A DNA stretch of 5,183 nucleotides from Pseudomonadota bacterium (GTDB lineage: Bacteria > Pseudomonadota > Alphaproteobacteria > UBA2136 > UBA6156). Below, in pieces: positions 1-5,042 of the stretch. The DNA is taken from contig RFNJ01000142.1 of NCBI GenBank assembly GCA_009927255.1, positions 1-5,183 of the forward strand, in the 5' to 3' direction. Every line of letters begins with the position of its first letter. Position 1 is the first letter of the stretch. A program made the position numbers and the translations under genes. Under the pieces are notes generated by a model, which made no database searches, was not told where the DNA came from, and was given only the letters and a program-made list of their open reading frames with translations.

Positions 1-630
1 AAGGGCGCAATGCTGAAGCTGATGGACGCGATTGATACTTGGATTCCCCAAGCTGAACGTGAGCTGGACAAGCCTTTCTTGATGCCGGTTGAAGACGTGT
101 TCACCATCACTGGCCGCGGTACGGTGGTCACGGGCCGGATTGAGCGCGGGATTATCAAGGTAGGTGAAGAAATCGAAATCGTCGGTCTCCGCCCCACCCA
201 AAAAACTGCCTGCACCGGTGTGGAAATGTTCCGCAAACTGCTCGATCAAGGCCAAGCTGGCGACAACGTTGGCCTGCTGCTGCGCGGCACCAAGCGTGAA
301 GATGTGGAGCGCGGCCAAGTGTTGGCCAAGCCCGGCAGCATCACCCCGCACACCCAGTTTAAGAGCGAGGTGTATGTGCTGAGCAAAGAAGAAGGTGGCC
401 GTCACACGCCATTCTTCACCGGCTACCGCCCGCAGTTCTACTTCCGCACCACCGACGTCACCGGCAACATCAAGCTGCCAGCCGGTGTGGAAATGGTGAT
501 GCCCGGCGACAACATCGCCATGGAAGTGGAGCTGATCAGCCCCATCGCCATGGACCAAGGCGTGCGCTTCGCCGTCCGCGAAGGCGGCCGTACCGTCGGC
601 GCCGGCGTGGTTGCGAGCATTATTAAGTAA
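1..630 (+). CDS. tuf: Elongation factor Tu, C-terminal half (5' end outside window)
   Basis: EF-Tu is the cytoplasmic GTPase that carries aminoacyl-tRNA to the ribosomal A site. The reading frame is open from base 1 (K-G-A-M...) and ends at TAA 628-630, giving 209 residues of a protein normally about 395 long. The GTP-binding domain is almost wholly missing. What remains is the end of domain 1, then domain 2 (starting near DKPFLMPVEDVFTITGRGTV, with VTGRIERG) and domain 3 (PGSITPHTQFKSEVYVLSKE, GGRHTPFF, YRPQFYFRTTDVTG, ending GAGVVASIIK). These blocks are diagnostic and show no frameshift. The ATG at base 10 is an internal methionine, not the start. The C-terminus resembles alphaproteobacterial EF-Tu. 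A terminator follows 8 bases after the stop, so tuf is the last gene of its transcript here; no rpsJ, tRNA-Trp or secE follows, although these often adjoin tuf in proteobacteria. Confidence 0.98.
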   Translation, partial: KGAMLKLMDAIDTWIPQAERELDKPFLMPVEDVFTITGRGTVVTGRIERGIIKVGEEIEIVGLRPTQKTACTGVEMFRKLLDQGQAGDNVGLLLRGTKREDVERGQVLAKPGSITPHTQFKSEVYVLSKEEGGRHTPFFTGYRPQFYFRTTDVTGNIKLPAGVEMVMPGDNIAMEVELISPIAMDQGVRFAVREGGRTVGAGVVASIIK

Positions 631-638
631 ATAAGGCT

Positions 639-677
639 CCAAAAAGAACGTCCCCCACTTGGGGGCGTTCTTTTTGG
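639..677 (+). terminator. Intrinsic terminator of tuf
   Basis: A near-perfect hairpin: the arm at 639-650 (CCAAAAAGAACG) pairs with 666-677 (CGTTCTTTTTGG), and CCCCC 652-656 pairs with GGGGG 661-665 around the loop ACTT. T651 is a single bulged base. The T-run 669-675 lies inside the descending arm and supplies the U-tract, with A-runs on the other arm, so it could also stop transcription from the opposite strand. It begins 8 bases after the tuf stop codon. Confidence 0.9.
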
Positions 678-689
678 CAAGCCGAATTT

Positions 690-709
690 ATCCCCGCGCA
701 GGCGGGGAT
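690..709. repeat. REP-like palindromic element
   Basis: The arm ATCCCCGC (690-697) and GCGGGGAT (702-709) form a perfect 8-bp stem around the loop GCAG, followed by CCATGCGCC. This has the look of the common proteobacterial dispersed palindrome (TCCCCGC...GCGGGGATCCA), whose translation on the other strand reads 'MDPRLRGD', a well-known artefact of such repeats. It has no U-tract and sits between two real terminators. Only one copy is in the window, so calling it a repeat rests on recognition rather than on a second copy. Confidence 0.6.
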
Positions 710-730
710 CCATGCGCCAGCCGAAGTTAC

Positions 731-760
731 AAAAAAGGGCCTCCCAACGGGAGGCCCTTT
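731..760 (-). terminator. Intrinsic terminator of the DUF6524-like gene (possibly bidirectional)
   Basis: A perfect 12-bp stem: AAAGGGCCTCCC (734-745) pairs with GGGAGGCCCTTT (749-760) around a 3-base loop. Read on the - strand, the GC-rich stem runs into TTTTTT (736-731), the classic intrinsic layout, 25 bases past the stop codon of the gene at 785-1216. On the + strand it is followed by the poorer tail CTCTT, so it may also act as a back-up for tuf. Confidence 0.88.
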
Positions 761-784
761 CTCTTGCGGTGTCGTCAACGCCGT

Positions 785-1216
785 TCAGGCGTTACGCTCA
801 ATGTCGTCGGTGGTCAGCGAGCCAGTGATGGCAGCGCGGATCTTCGGCCACTGAAGGCCAACCGTCCACACCACCGCCAGCAATGGCTGAGGAAGATACT
901 TCCACGCCGTAGGATTGCTGACGTTCAGGATGCCATTTACATGTAGCACCCAAACCACGCAGCCCAGAACAGCCCCCATGATGAGGAGTCCAGCCAGCCG
1001 CAGTGCCATGAAGGTCGCCATCACCACCAAGGCGAAGGCAACCAACACCAGCACAGTCAGCAAGATTTTCATCGGCTCCGTCCACTGAATCCAGCGGTCA
1101 GTCTTGGTCCACAAGTGGAACAGACTGAACCCGCCAAACGGGTTGTAGATGGTGTAATTCAACCCCAGCGTGATGAAGAACCACGCCCAGAGAGGGATGC
1201 TCCGCAAAAGTTGCAT
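785..1216 (-). CDS. Small integral membrane protein, DUF6524-like
   Basis: A 143-residue protein of unknown function, predicted to lie in the inner membrane. Four hydrophobic segments are visible at about residues 8-24, 49-71, 73-93 and 104-121. The pattern YNPFGGFSLFHLW (24-36) followed by helices and a C-terminal W..GLQWPKIRAAITG..TTDDIE matches my memory of DUF6524, whose members carry 'YNPTGYS..HW' near the N-terminus and 'S/W-x-x-IRRxLTGQ.DVDD' at the end. No catalytic residues are apparent. The ATG at 1216-1214 has GGAG (1226-1223) six bases upstream. It is transcribed alone, convergent with tuf, and ends in its own strong terminator. A candidate promoter lies about 110-140 bp upstream, and its structured leader can hide the ribosome binding site. 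The real gene is well supported; the family name is from memory. Confidence 0.8.
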   Translation of the reverse strand: MQLLRSIPLWAWFFITLGLNYTIYNPFGGFSLFHLWTKTDRWIQWTEPMKILLTVLVLVAFALVVMATFMALRLAGLLIMGAVLGCVVWVLHVNGILNVSNPTAWKYLPQPLLAVVWTVGLQWPKIRAAITGSLTTDDIERNA

Positions 1217-1322
1217 GTTATGCTCCAGTTAGGAGATGATTTACCGGGCTGTTCAGCCCACAAAAGCTAACCTCAGCAAGGAGGGATGACCCCCCTAAGT
1301 GATATGCCGAGGGGCAGTTGCA
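1217..1322 (-). promoter_or_regulatory. Structured 5' leader of the DUF6524-like gene, with a sequestered ribosome binding site
   Basis: On the - strand, from the predicted start of transcription near 1322 to the ATG, several hairpins can form. CCCCT (1314-1310) can pair with AGGGG (1297-1293). GGGCT (1259-1255) pairs with AGCCC (1250-1246) around GAAC. CTCC (1235-1232) pairs with GGAG (1226-1223) around TAACT, and that GGAG is the Shine-Dalgarno sequence, so the last hairpin would mask it. The leader also contains CCTCCTT (1284-1278), itself complementary to a Shine-Dalgarno sequence. No known riboswitch class is recognised. The 4-bp masking stem is short, so control is an inference. Confidence 0.35.
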
Positions 1323-1328
1323 ATAGCT

Positions 1329-1357
1329 TGTATACTATATTCATCAGCCCCTGTCAA
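1329..1357 (-). promoter_or_regulatory. Candidate sigma70-type promoter for the DUF6524-like gene
   Basis: On the - strand a perfect -35 box TTGACA (1357-1352) is followed after 17 bases by TATACA (1334-1329), a 4/6 match to the -10 consensus. Transcription would start near 1322 and give a leader of about 105 nt. The -35 box is flanked by GGGGG and GGGG. An overlapping TATAGT (1339-1334) matches the -10 better but leaves only a 12-base spacer. Confidence 0.5.
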
Positions 1358-1480
1358 CCCCCACACTACACCATAAAAATCAGACCCCCACACTCGCTCT
1401 ATCACCACCCGCAAGTATCAACCCAAAATTCACCCAATTCCCATCCATTACCAATTAACACCCCACCTAAGCTAACATAC
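1341..1480. other. Strongly strand-asymmetric, G-depleted non-coding tract
   Basis: By direct count the + strand has about 60 C and only 7 G in these 140 bases, including a G-free run of 55 bases (1416-1470). Neighbouring genes show nothing like this. No open frame here has plausible protein composition on either strand and I see no repeat unit or long hairpin. It lies upstream of the candidate promoter at 1329-1357, whose -35 box is within its edge. Read on the - strand it is G/T-rich with two GGGGG runs (1362-1358, 1389-1385). Function is unknown. Confidence 0.6.
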
Positions 1481-1528
1481 CACATAGTGGCGAATAGAAA
1501 TGCAAGTCGCGGATCATCAACATGTTTC

Positions 1529-1549
1529 AGAACAGCTAGGCACTGTTCT
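1529..1549. repeat. 7-bp inverted repeat in the intergenic gap
   Basis: AGAACAG (1529-1535) and CTGTTCT (1543-1549) form a perfect inverted repeat around the 7-base CTAGGCA. There is no U-tract on either strand, so it is not a normal terminator. The geometry would suit a dimeric repressor operator or a small RNA hairpin. It does not match the LexA boxes I know (CTGT-N8-ACAG or the alphaproteobacterial GTTC-N7-GTTC). Confidence 0.45.
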
Positions 1550-1550
1550 T

Positions 1551-1620
1551 GTTACCAATTTATCCTACTTATTAATCATATATTATTAAAATTGTTATAT
1601 CTATATCGAGATATGCTCGG
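1551..1620. other. AT-rich intergenic stretch with a small palindrome
   Basis: From about 1556 to 1607 the sequence is nearly all A and T, and it includes the inverted repeat ATATCT (1597-1602) / AGATAT (1609-1614) around a 6-base loop. It lies between the inverted repeat at 1529-1549 and the 3' end of the YkuD gene. The rest of the gap up to 1667 (ending in a GGTGTTGAAAG stretch) holds no gene, tRNA or recognisable RNA. No convincing DnaA box is present, so I do not call it an origin. Confidence 0.4.
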
Positions 1621-1667
1621 CGAGGGTTTGTCTGGTTTTGTCCATAAAAACGATATGAGATGGTGTT

Positions 1668-1688
1668 GAAAGAAAAACAAGGGGCTTG
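1668..1688 (-). terminator. Weak possible terminator of the secretin operon
   Basis: On the - strand, 6 bases after the YkuD stop codon, CAAG (1688-1685) can pair with CTTG (1681-1678) around CCC, followed directly by TTTTTCTTTC (1677-1668). The stem is only 4 bp, so the call rests mainly on the T-tract and its position at the end of the operon. Confidence 0.35.
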
Positions 1689-1694
1689 GCTACT

Positions 1695-2204
1695 TTAGCT
1701 GACGGTTACTTGGCTCATCCCCAGCAAAATAGCCTGCTCAAGGTGTTTTTGTTCCAGCGCGATGCAGCCCAGCGTAAATGTGGCGTCTTTTTTCCAGACG
1801 TGGGTGAAGATGGCGCTGCCGAAGCCGGCTTTGGCGGGGGTGTTGTGGTTCATCACCAGCACGTAGTTGTAGGCGTCGTCATCGCGCCAGAGTTTTTCGT
1901 GGCTGGCGGGGTACCCGGCGGGGCAGAACTGATTATAGAGTGGGTCGGCGGGGGCGTCGCACCAGCCCATTTCGGGGCTGAGGGCTAGCCAGTGAAAGGC
2001 GCTTTGTGGGGGGCGTTTGATTTTATCGGGGCGATAAAAGCCGTAGAGGATTTGCCAAGTACCGAGTGGGGTTTTACCCATACCTTCGCGCATGTCATCG
2101 GGGCGGGTGGTGCCGTTTTTACCGATGAGCGCAGGCAGCTTCAGGTTGCCAATGGTGGCGGTGGCTTGGGCGCCGATGCCGGTGGGTTTAACCAACAATT
2201 CCAT
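1695..2204 (-). CDS. YkuD-family L,D-transpeptidase-fold protein
   Basis: A 169-residue protein of the YkuD family (PF03734). Members use an active-site cysteine to form or edit 3-3 peptidoglycan cross-links or to attach proteins to peptidoglycan. The conserved core is clear: MREGMGKTPLGTW (38-50), the Y-P-A-S-H-E-K-L-W segment (98-106), GHN-like MNHN (118-121), GSAIF (129-133), then His135 and Cys147 in TLGCIAL (144-150). The classical SHGC before the cysteine is replaced by TLGC, while close relatives usually have TEGC. There is no N-terminal signal peptide or membrane segment, which I recall as common in this subfamily; how it would reach the periplasm is unclear. ATG at 2204-2202 is preceded by AGGGG (2214-2210), which overlaps the stop codon of the secretin gene 8 bases upstream, so translation is probably coupled. 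It is the last gene of the three-gene operon. Confidence 0.88.
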   Translation of the reverse strand: MELLVKPTGIGAQATATIGNLKLPALIGKNGTTRPDDMREGMGKTPLGTWQILYGFYRPDKIKRPPQSAFHWLALSPEMGWCDAPADPLYNQFCPAGYPASHEKLWRDDDAYNYVLVMNHNTPAKAGFGSAIFTHVWKKDATFTLGCIALEQKHLEQAILLGMSQVTVS

Positions 2205-2209
2205 GATTA

Positions 2210-2214
2210 CCCCT
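2210..2214 (-). promoter_or_regulatory. Ribosome binding site of the YkuD gene
   Basis: AGGGG on the - strand, 5 bases before the ATG at 2204. It overlaps the TAG stop of the secretin gene (2215-2213), which suggests translational coupling and supports this start. Confidence 0.6.
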
Positions 2215-4000
2215 ATGAGCGCGAGACTTTGAGGAGCACCAGGAATTCGGTGTCTTGGCCGCGGTTTTTGGCGCGTTGGAAGAGTTCACCCACACCCGGA
2301 ATTTGGCTGAGGTTGGGTTCGTATTGGTTGCTGATGGTGGTGTTGTTTTCCACCAAGCCACCGATGGCGTAGATGCGGCCGTATTCCAGCACCATGTCTT
2401 GGTCGATCAGGTTATTGGAAAGTTCTGGCACGGTGTTGACCACCGGCGTGGTGTTGCCGATGGCGGTGCGGATGGTGGTTTCCCCCGCCTTGGTGGCGAG
2501 GCTGAGGCGGAAGCGCATTTGCACACTGCCTTTGCCGATATAGGGCATCACCGACATGACTGTTCCGCTGTTTTTGAAGCGGGCTTTGTCTTGGCGGCTG
2601 CCGATGACGACATCCCCCGTGCTGGTGGTGTTTTGGCTGACTTCGGTTTCGGCATAGCCAAGCTGGCGGGTGACGGCGACGCGGGAGATTTGGTTGTTGC
2701 GCGCGATGAGGTTGGGGCTGGAGATGGTGTAGACATCGCCTAAGTTGGAGAGGCTTTGCAGCACCAGCGCCATATCGCCGCCCTTGCTGGCGAGGGTGAA
2801 GAAGCCGCCAGCGACGGTTGCGTTTTTGGCATCCAGCACGCTGCGTTGGTCGGCAAAGAAGCCGAGGCGGTTGAGTGCGCTGCCGGTGACTTCGCGGCCG
2901 TTGAGCATTACGTCGGTGCCACGGGTGGTGGTTTTGTCGCGGATGAGAGCGACGATGCGGGCTTCCACCACAATTTGGCGGTGGGCGGCGGCTTGGACTT
3001 GTTCCAGATATTCTTCAATCTGGCGGTGAGCTTCGGGGCTGGCGCGGACGGTGATGAGGCCCGCGCTTTCGGTGAGCTTAAACCACGGCTGGCTGTCGTC
3101 GCCGGGGCTGGTGTGGTCGGTGCTGTTGGGGGTATCAACTTTACTGCCTGCGCCGATGATGGTGACGCTGCTGGTGTTGAACAGCAGGGCATCGGTGCCG
3201 CTGATTTGGCCGAGTTGTTCGGGTGGGGGCAGCAAGCCGGTGCTGCCAACGTTGGTGGCGGAAACGCTGCTACCCGTGAGCAATTCACCACTGGCGGTGA
3301 CGCCGGTGGCGCGCAGGGCGCGGTCGCCGGGATTGACCACGCCGACTTTGACCAATTCGGCCAGCGTATCGCGCACTTGGCTCCACACGGTATCGGAATA
3401 GTCGGTATCGAGTTCGGCGCTGGTGCCGGTGTTGGTGGTGCCGGCGGCGAGTTCGGGGTTTAATTCCGCTTTGGAAATCATGCTGCCTTTGCGGTTGCTT
3501 TGCGAGATTTCCAGCAAATAGGTGCGCACGGGGTAGCGGGTGATGTACCAGATGCCATTCACGTAATTATAGTGATAGCCTGCTTTGGAGAGGACGAGGT
3601 CCATCATTTCTTGGAAGTTGGCGCCGCTGTGGACGACGGTGACGGTTTGGTTGCGCAAGCCTTGGGGCACTACGACACTTTCGCCCGCGGCGTTGGCGAG
3701 TTCGAGAATCACGCTTTCAAGGTCGCGGCCAATATACGCTACGTCGAAGGGGGGGAGGTCGGGCTTTTTCAGGCGGATTTCATCCTTCACCCGCACCATC
3801 GAGCCGGTTTGGATGCGCTGCATATGGAACACCCCTTGGCGCAGCGCACTTTGTGGGCGGATGGTGCTGCGGGCGTCTTGCAGTTCTTGGTCCGTCGGCG
3901 CCTTTACCTCATCGTCATAACTGGCGCAGGAGGTGAGAATGACGGCAAGGGCCAGCGTGAGTGCGGTGAGGATTTTGTGGGGGTGCAGGGTGGGTTTCAT
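2213..4000 (-). CDS. Outer-membrane lipoprotein secretin, MshL/PilN (type IVb pilus) type
   Basis: Secretins form the ring-shaped outer-membrane channel of type IV pili, type II and III secretion and filamentous phage export. This 595-residue protein has a lipoprotein signal: a charged start, a hydrophobic stretch (about 10-22) and the lipobox LTSC with Cys25. An N0/STN-like domain follows at about 84-155 (ESVILELANAAGESVVV, then FQEMMDLVLSKAGYHYNY and WYITRY), then a Ser/Thr/Gly-rich region (about 185-300). A short N1-type domain lies at about 310-350 (LITVRASPEAHRQIEEYLEQV, then RQIVVEARIVAL). The secretin barrel domain spans about 355-595, with VMPYIGKGSVQMRF, VPELSNNLIDQDMVLEYG, AIGGL and the C-terminal IPGVGELF...TEFLVLLK. 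The lipidated N-terminus and a single N1 unit recall MshL, R64 PilN and BfpB rather than long type II PulD/GspD. It is the middle gene of the operon, 10 bases after the TcpQ-like gene and 8 before the YkuD gene. Confidence 0.92.
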   Translation of the reverse strand: MKPTLHPHKILTALTLALAVILTSCASYDDEVKAPTDQELQDARSTIRPQSALRQGVFHMQRIQTGSMVRVKDEIRLKKPDLPPFDVAYIGRDLESVILELANAAGESVVVPQGLRNQTVTVVHSGANFQEMMDLVLSKAGYHYNYVNGIWYITRYPVRTYLLEISQSNRKGSMISKAELNPELAAGTTNTGTSAELDTDYSDTVWSQVRDTLAELVKVGVVNPGDRALRATGVTASGELLTGSSVSATNVGSTGLLPPPEQLGQISGTDALLFNTSSVTIIGAGSKVDTPNSTDHTSPGDDSQPWFKLTESAGLITVRASPEAHRQIEEYLEQVQAAAHRQIVVEARIVALIRDKTTTRGTDVMLNGREVTGSALNRLGFFADQRSVLDAKNATVAGGFFTLASKGGDMALVLQSLSNLGDVYTISSPNLIARNNQISRVAVTRQLGYAETEVSQNTTSTGDVVIGSRQDKARFKNSGTVMSVMPYIGKGSVQMRFRLSLATKAGETTIRTAIGNTTPVVNTVPELSNNLIDQDMVLEYGRIYAIGGLVENNTTISNQYEPNLSQIPGVGELFQRAKNRGQDTEFLVLLKVSRS

Positions 4001-4007
4001 TAGGTTT

Positions 4008-4012
4008 TCCTT
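4008..4012 (-). promoter_or_regulatory. Ribosome binding site of the secretin gene
   Basis: AAGGA on the - strand, 7 bases before the ATG at 4000. It shares bases with the TAA stop of the upstream gene (4013-4011, reading TAAGGA), which points to coupled translation and fixes the secretin start ahead of its lipoprotein signal. Confidence 0.7.
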
Positions 4013-4580
4013 AGTAATAAGAATCGGTGACCAGCAGCACGCGGGAGGAGTTGAAGGCGGTAACGAACAACTGCGTGCCGGTGAGGTTTTTAATTTTTTC
4101 AGTCAGCAAATCGACAAATTCGCCAAATTTGGCTTGGGCGGTGAGGTTGACGCGCTCGTCCATCAGGCCCGCATTTTCCGGCTGCAGGCGCCACTTGACT
4201 TGCCAAGGGCCGCTGTAGGGCTCGGCCTGCTTGGTGATGTGGCGGACAACGTCTTTCAGGCTGACGTTTTCAACATCCAGCACCAGTTCAATATCTTCCA
4301 GCGCCACGTTTTTGGGGCCGCTGAAATTTTGCGGCTGGGTGGCGGGTTTGGTGGCATTTTTGCGTGGGGTGGGCGTGGGTTGTGGCGCGATGGGGTAGGA
4401 TTCGTGGCGGATTTGGAAGGATTGGCGCGCGGCGCGGTAGGAATCTTGCGCTTGCTGCAAGGTGGGTGCTGCGGCGACAACGCCACTCGATTCATCATAA
4501 CCCATTGGTGCGGCAGACAAACTTGTGGCCAAGCCAACGCTGGCTATCAGCAAAATGGTTAGAACGTATGGCAAGTGCAT
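4011..4580 (-). CDS. Secreted TcpQ/PilL-C-like partner of the secretin
   Basis: A 189-residue exported protein. It has an N-terminal signal peptide (hydrophobic residues about 5-19, probable cleavage between 20 and 24) and then a Gln/Ala-rich segment (about 36-60, possibly helical). A Pro/Thr-rich linker (about 64-85) leads to a globular C-terminal domain (about 95-187). That domain begins with a predicted strand and helix (IELVLDVENVSLKDVVRHI), has WQVKWRL, a second helix (FGEFVDLLTEKI) and ends LFVTAFNSSRVLLVTDSYY. This layout resembles the TcpQ/PilL C-terminal domain ('L...L..WA..AGW...W...G.F..AV..L...L.V..Y..NRVL.V') and the N0 domain of secretins. In the toxin-coregulated pilus, TcpQ stabilises the secretin TcpC, so the position directly before a secretin gene supports the role. 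Similarity is by pattern only. ATG 4580 has no clear Shine-Dalgarno sequence, and an in-frame TAA lies just upstream (4592-4590). Confidence 0.65.
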   Translation of the reverse strand: MHLPYVLTILLIASVGLATSLSAAPMGYDESSGVVAAAPTLQQAQDSYRAARQSFQIRHESYPIAPQPTPTPRKNATKPATQPQNFSGPKNVALEDIELVLDVENVSLKDVVRHITKQAEPYSGPWQVKWRLQPENAGLMDERVNLTAQAKFGEFVDLLTEKIKNLTGTQLFVTAFNSSRVLLVTDSYY

Positions 4581-4586
4581 GGCTGG

Positions 4587-4592
4587 ATTTTA
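4587..4592 (-). promoter_or_regulatory. Possible -10 box of the secretin operon (leaderless start?)
   Basis: On the - strand TAAAAT (4592-4587) matches 5 of 6 bases of the -10 consensus and ends six bases before the ATG at 4580. Transcription would start at or next to the start codon, giving a leaderless mRNA, which would explain the lack of a Shine-Dalgarno sequence. No good -35 box is present at 16-18 bases, so support is weak. Confidence 0.25.
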
Positions 4593-4667
4593 GCTTGGTT
4601 TTTGGCGGTTTGCAGGTGGTTGCTTGGTGTTTGGGCCAATGGGTGTATCTGGTTTGCCACCTGTGCT

Positions 4668-4673
4668 AAAAGG
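4668..4673 (+). promoter_or_regulatory. Ribosome binding site that sets the DUF1294 start
   Basis: AAAAGG lies 6 bases before ATG 4680. It favours that start over the in-frame GTG at 4575, which has no comparable site and would make the protein overlap the start of the divergent operon. Confidence 0.5.
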
Positions 4674-4679
4674 TTGTTT

Positions 4680-5042
4680 ATGGGAACGGTTATGACATCG
4701 GTTGTGGTGGGGCTGGGGGTGCCAGCGGCGGTGGCGTGGGCGTATCATATCACCATGAATTTTAATGTTTTTTGGGTGTTTGTGGTGATGGTGAACCTGA
4801 TGGTGCTGGCGCTGATGGGCAAGGACAAATTTGCCGCCCAGCGCGGCAGCAGCCGCACGCCGGAATTTACCCTGCTGCTGCTGGCATTTTGTGGGGGCGT
4901 GCCAGGATTGTTGCTTGGTAAACAAATGTTTAAGCACAAAACCCGCAAGAAAGAATTTAACCTGCAACTGGTGGCGATTATTGCCTTGCAAATAGGCATT
5001 CTTGCTTACTTTTGGCGCGAGGTGGCGGCGGCTTTGTGGTGA
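4680..5042 (+). CDS. DUF1294 family membrane protein
   Basis: A 120-residue protein of unknown function, predicted to sit in the inner membrane. The DUF1294 signature is plain: MVNLMVLALMGKDKFAAQRGSSRTPEFTLL, then GGVPGLLLGKQMFKHKTRKKEF, where family members have 'Y.DK..A....RR.PE..L...A..GG..GA..GM..FRHKTRK..F'. Four hydrophobic segments are visible: about residues 5-21, 27-46, 58-75 and 93-111. The basic HKTRKK loop before the last segment is the most conserved part. Some family members carry an N-terminal cold-shock domain; this one does not. I chose ATG 4680 because of AAAAGG upstream; ATG 4692 is also possible, and GTG 4575 would add 35 residues. It is divergent from the secretin operon with about 100 bp between the starts. 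No terminator is visible after the TGA at 5040-5042. Confidence 0.85.
   Translation: MGTVMTSVVVGLGVPAAVAWAYHITMNFNVFWVFVVMVNLMVLALMGKDKFAAQRGSSRTPEFTLLLLAFCGGVPGLLLGKQMFKHKTRKKEFNLQLVAIIALQIGILAYFWREVAAALW

Noticed and set aside
1529..1549. LexA (SOS) operator
   Set aside because: The half-sites are in the wrong orientation and spacing for both the CTGT-N8-ACAG and GTTC-N7-GTTC forms.
1551..1620. Replication origin in the AT-rich stretch
   Set aside because: No clear DnaA boxes (TTATCCACA-type) cluster here; TTATCCTAC at 1560 is a single poor match, and no origin-linked genes are near.
1286..1669. A 127-codon open frame on the + strand through the intergenic gap, with AAGGAGG just before its ATG
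   Set aside because: The ribosome site is only about two bases from the ATG, the protein is a run of Pro/His/Thr/Ser-rich sequence dictated by the G-poor tract, and it resembles no family. AAGGAGG is better read as part of the opposite-strand leader.
2756..3463. A 235-codon open frame on the + strand inside the secretin gene, rich in Gly and Ala
   Set aside because: It is the mirror of the secretin coding sequence in GC-rich DNA; the secretin on the - strand has clear domains, a lipobox and ribosome site.
3933..4562. A 209-codon open frame on the + strand across the TcpQ-like gene
   Set aside because: It overlaps two well-spaced operon genes and has no recognisable domain or ribosome site.
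4575..4679. A longer DUF1294 protein starting at GTG 4575
   Set aside because: It would overlap the start codon of the divergent operon and occupy the whole region between the two starts; ATG 4680 has a ribosome site and gives a complete four-helix protein.
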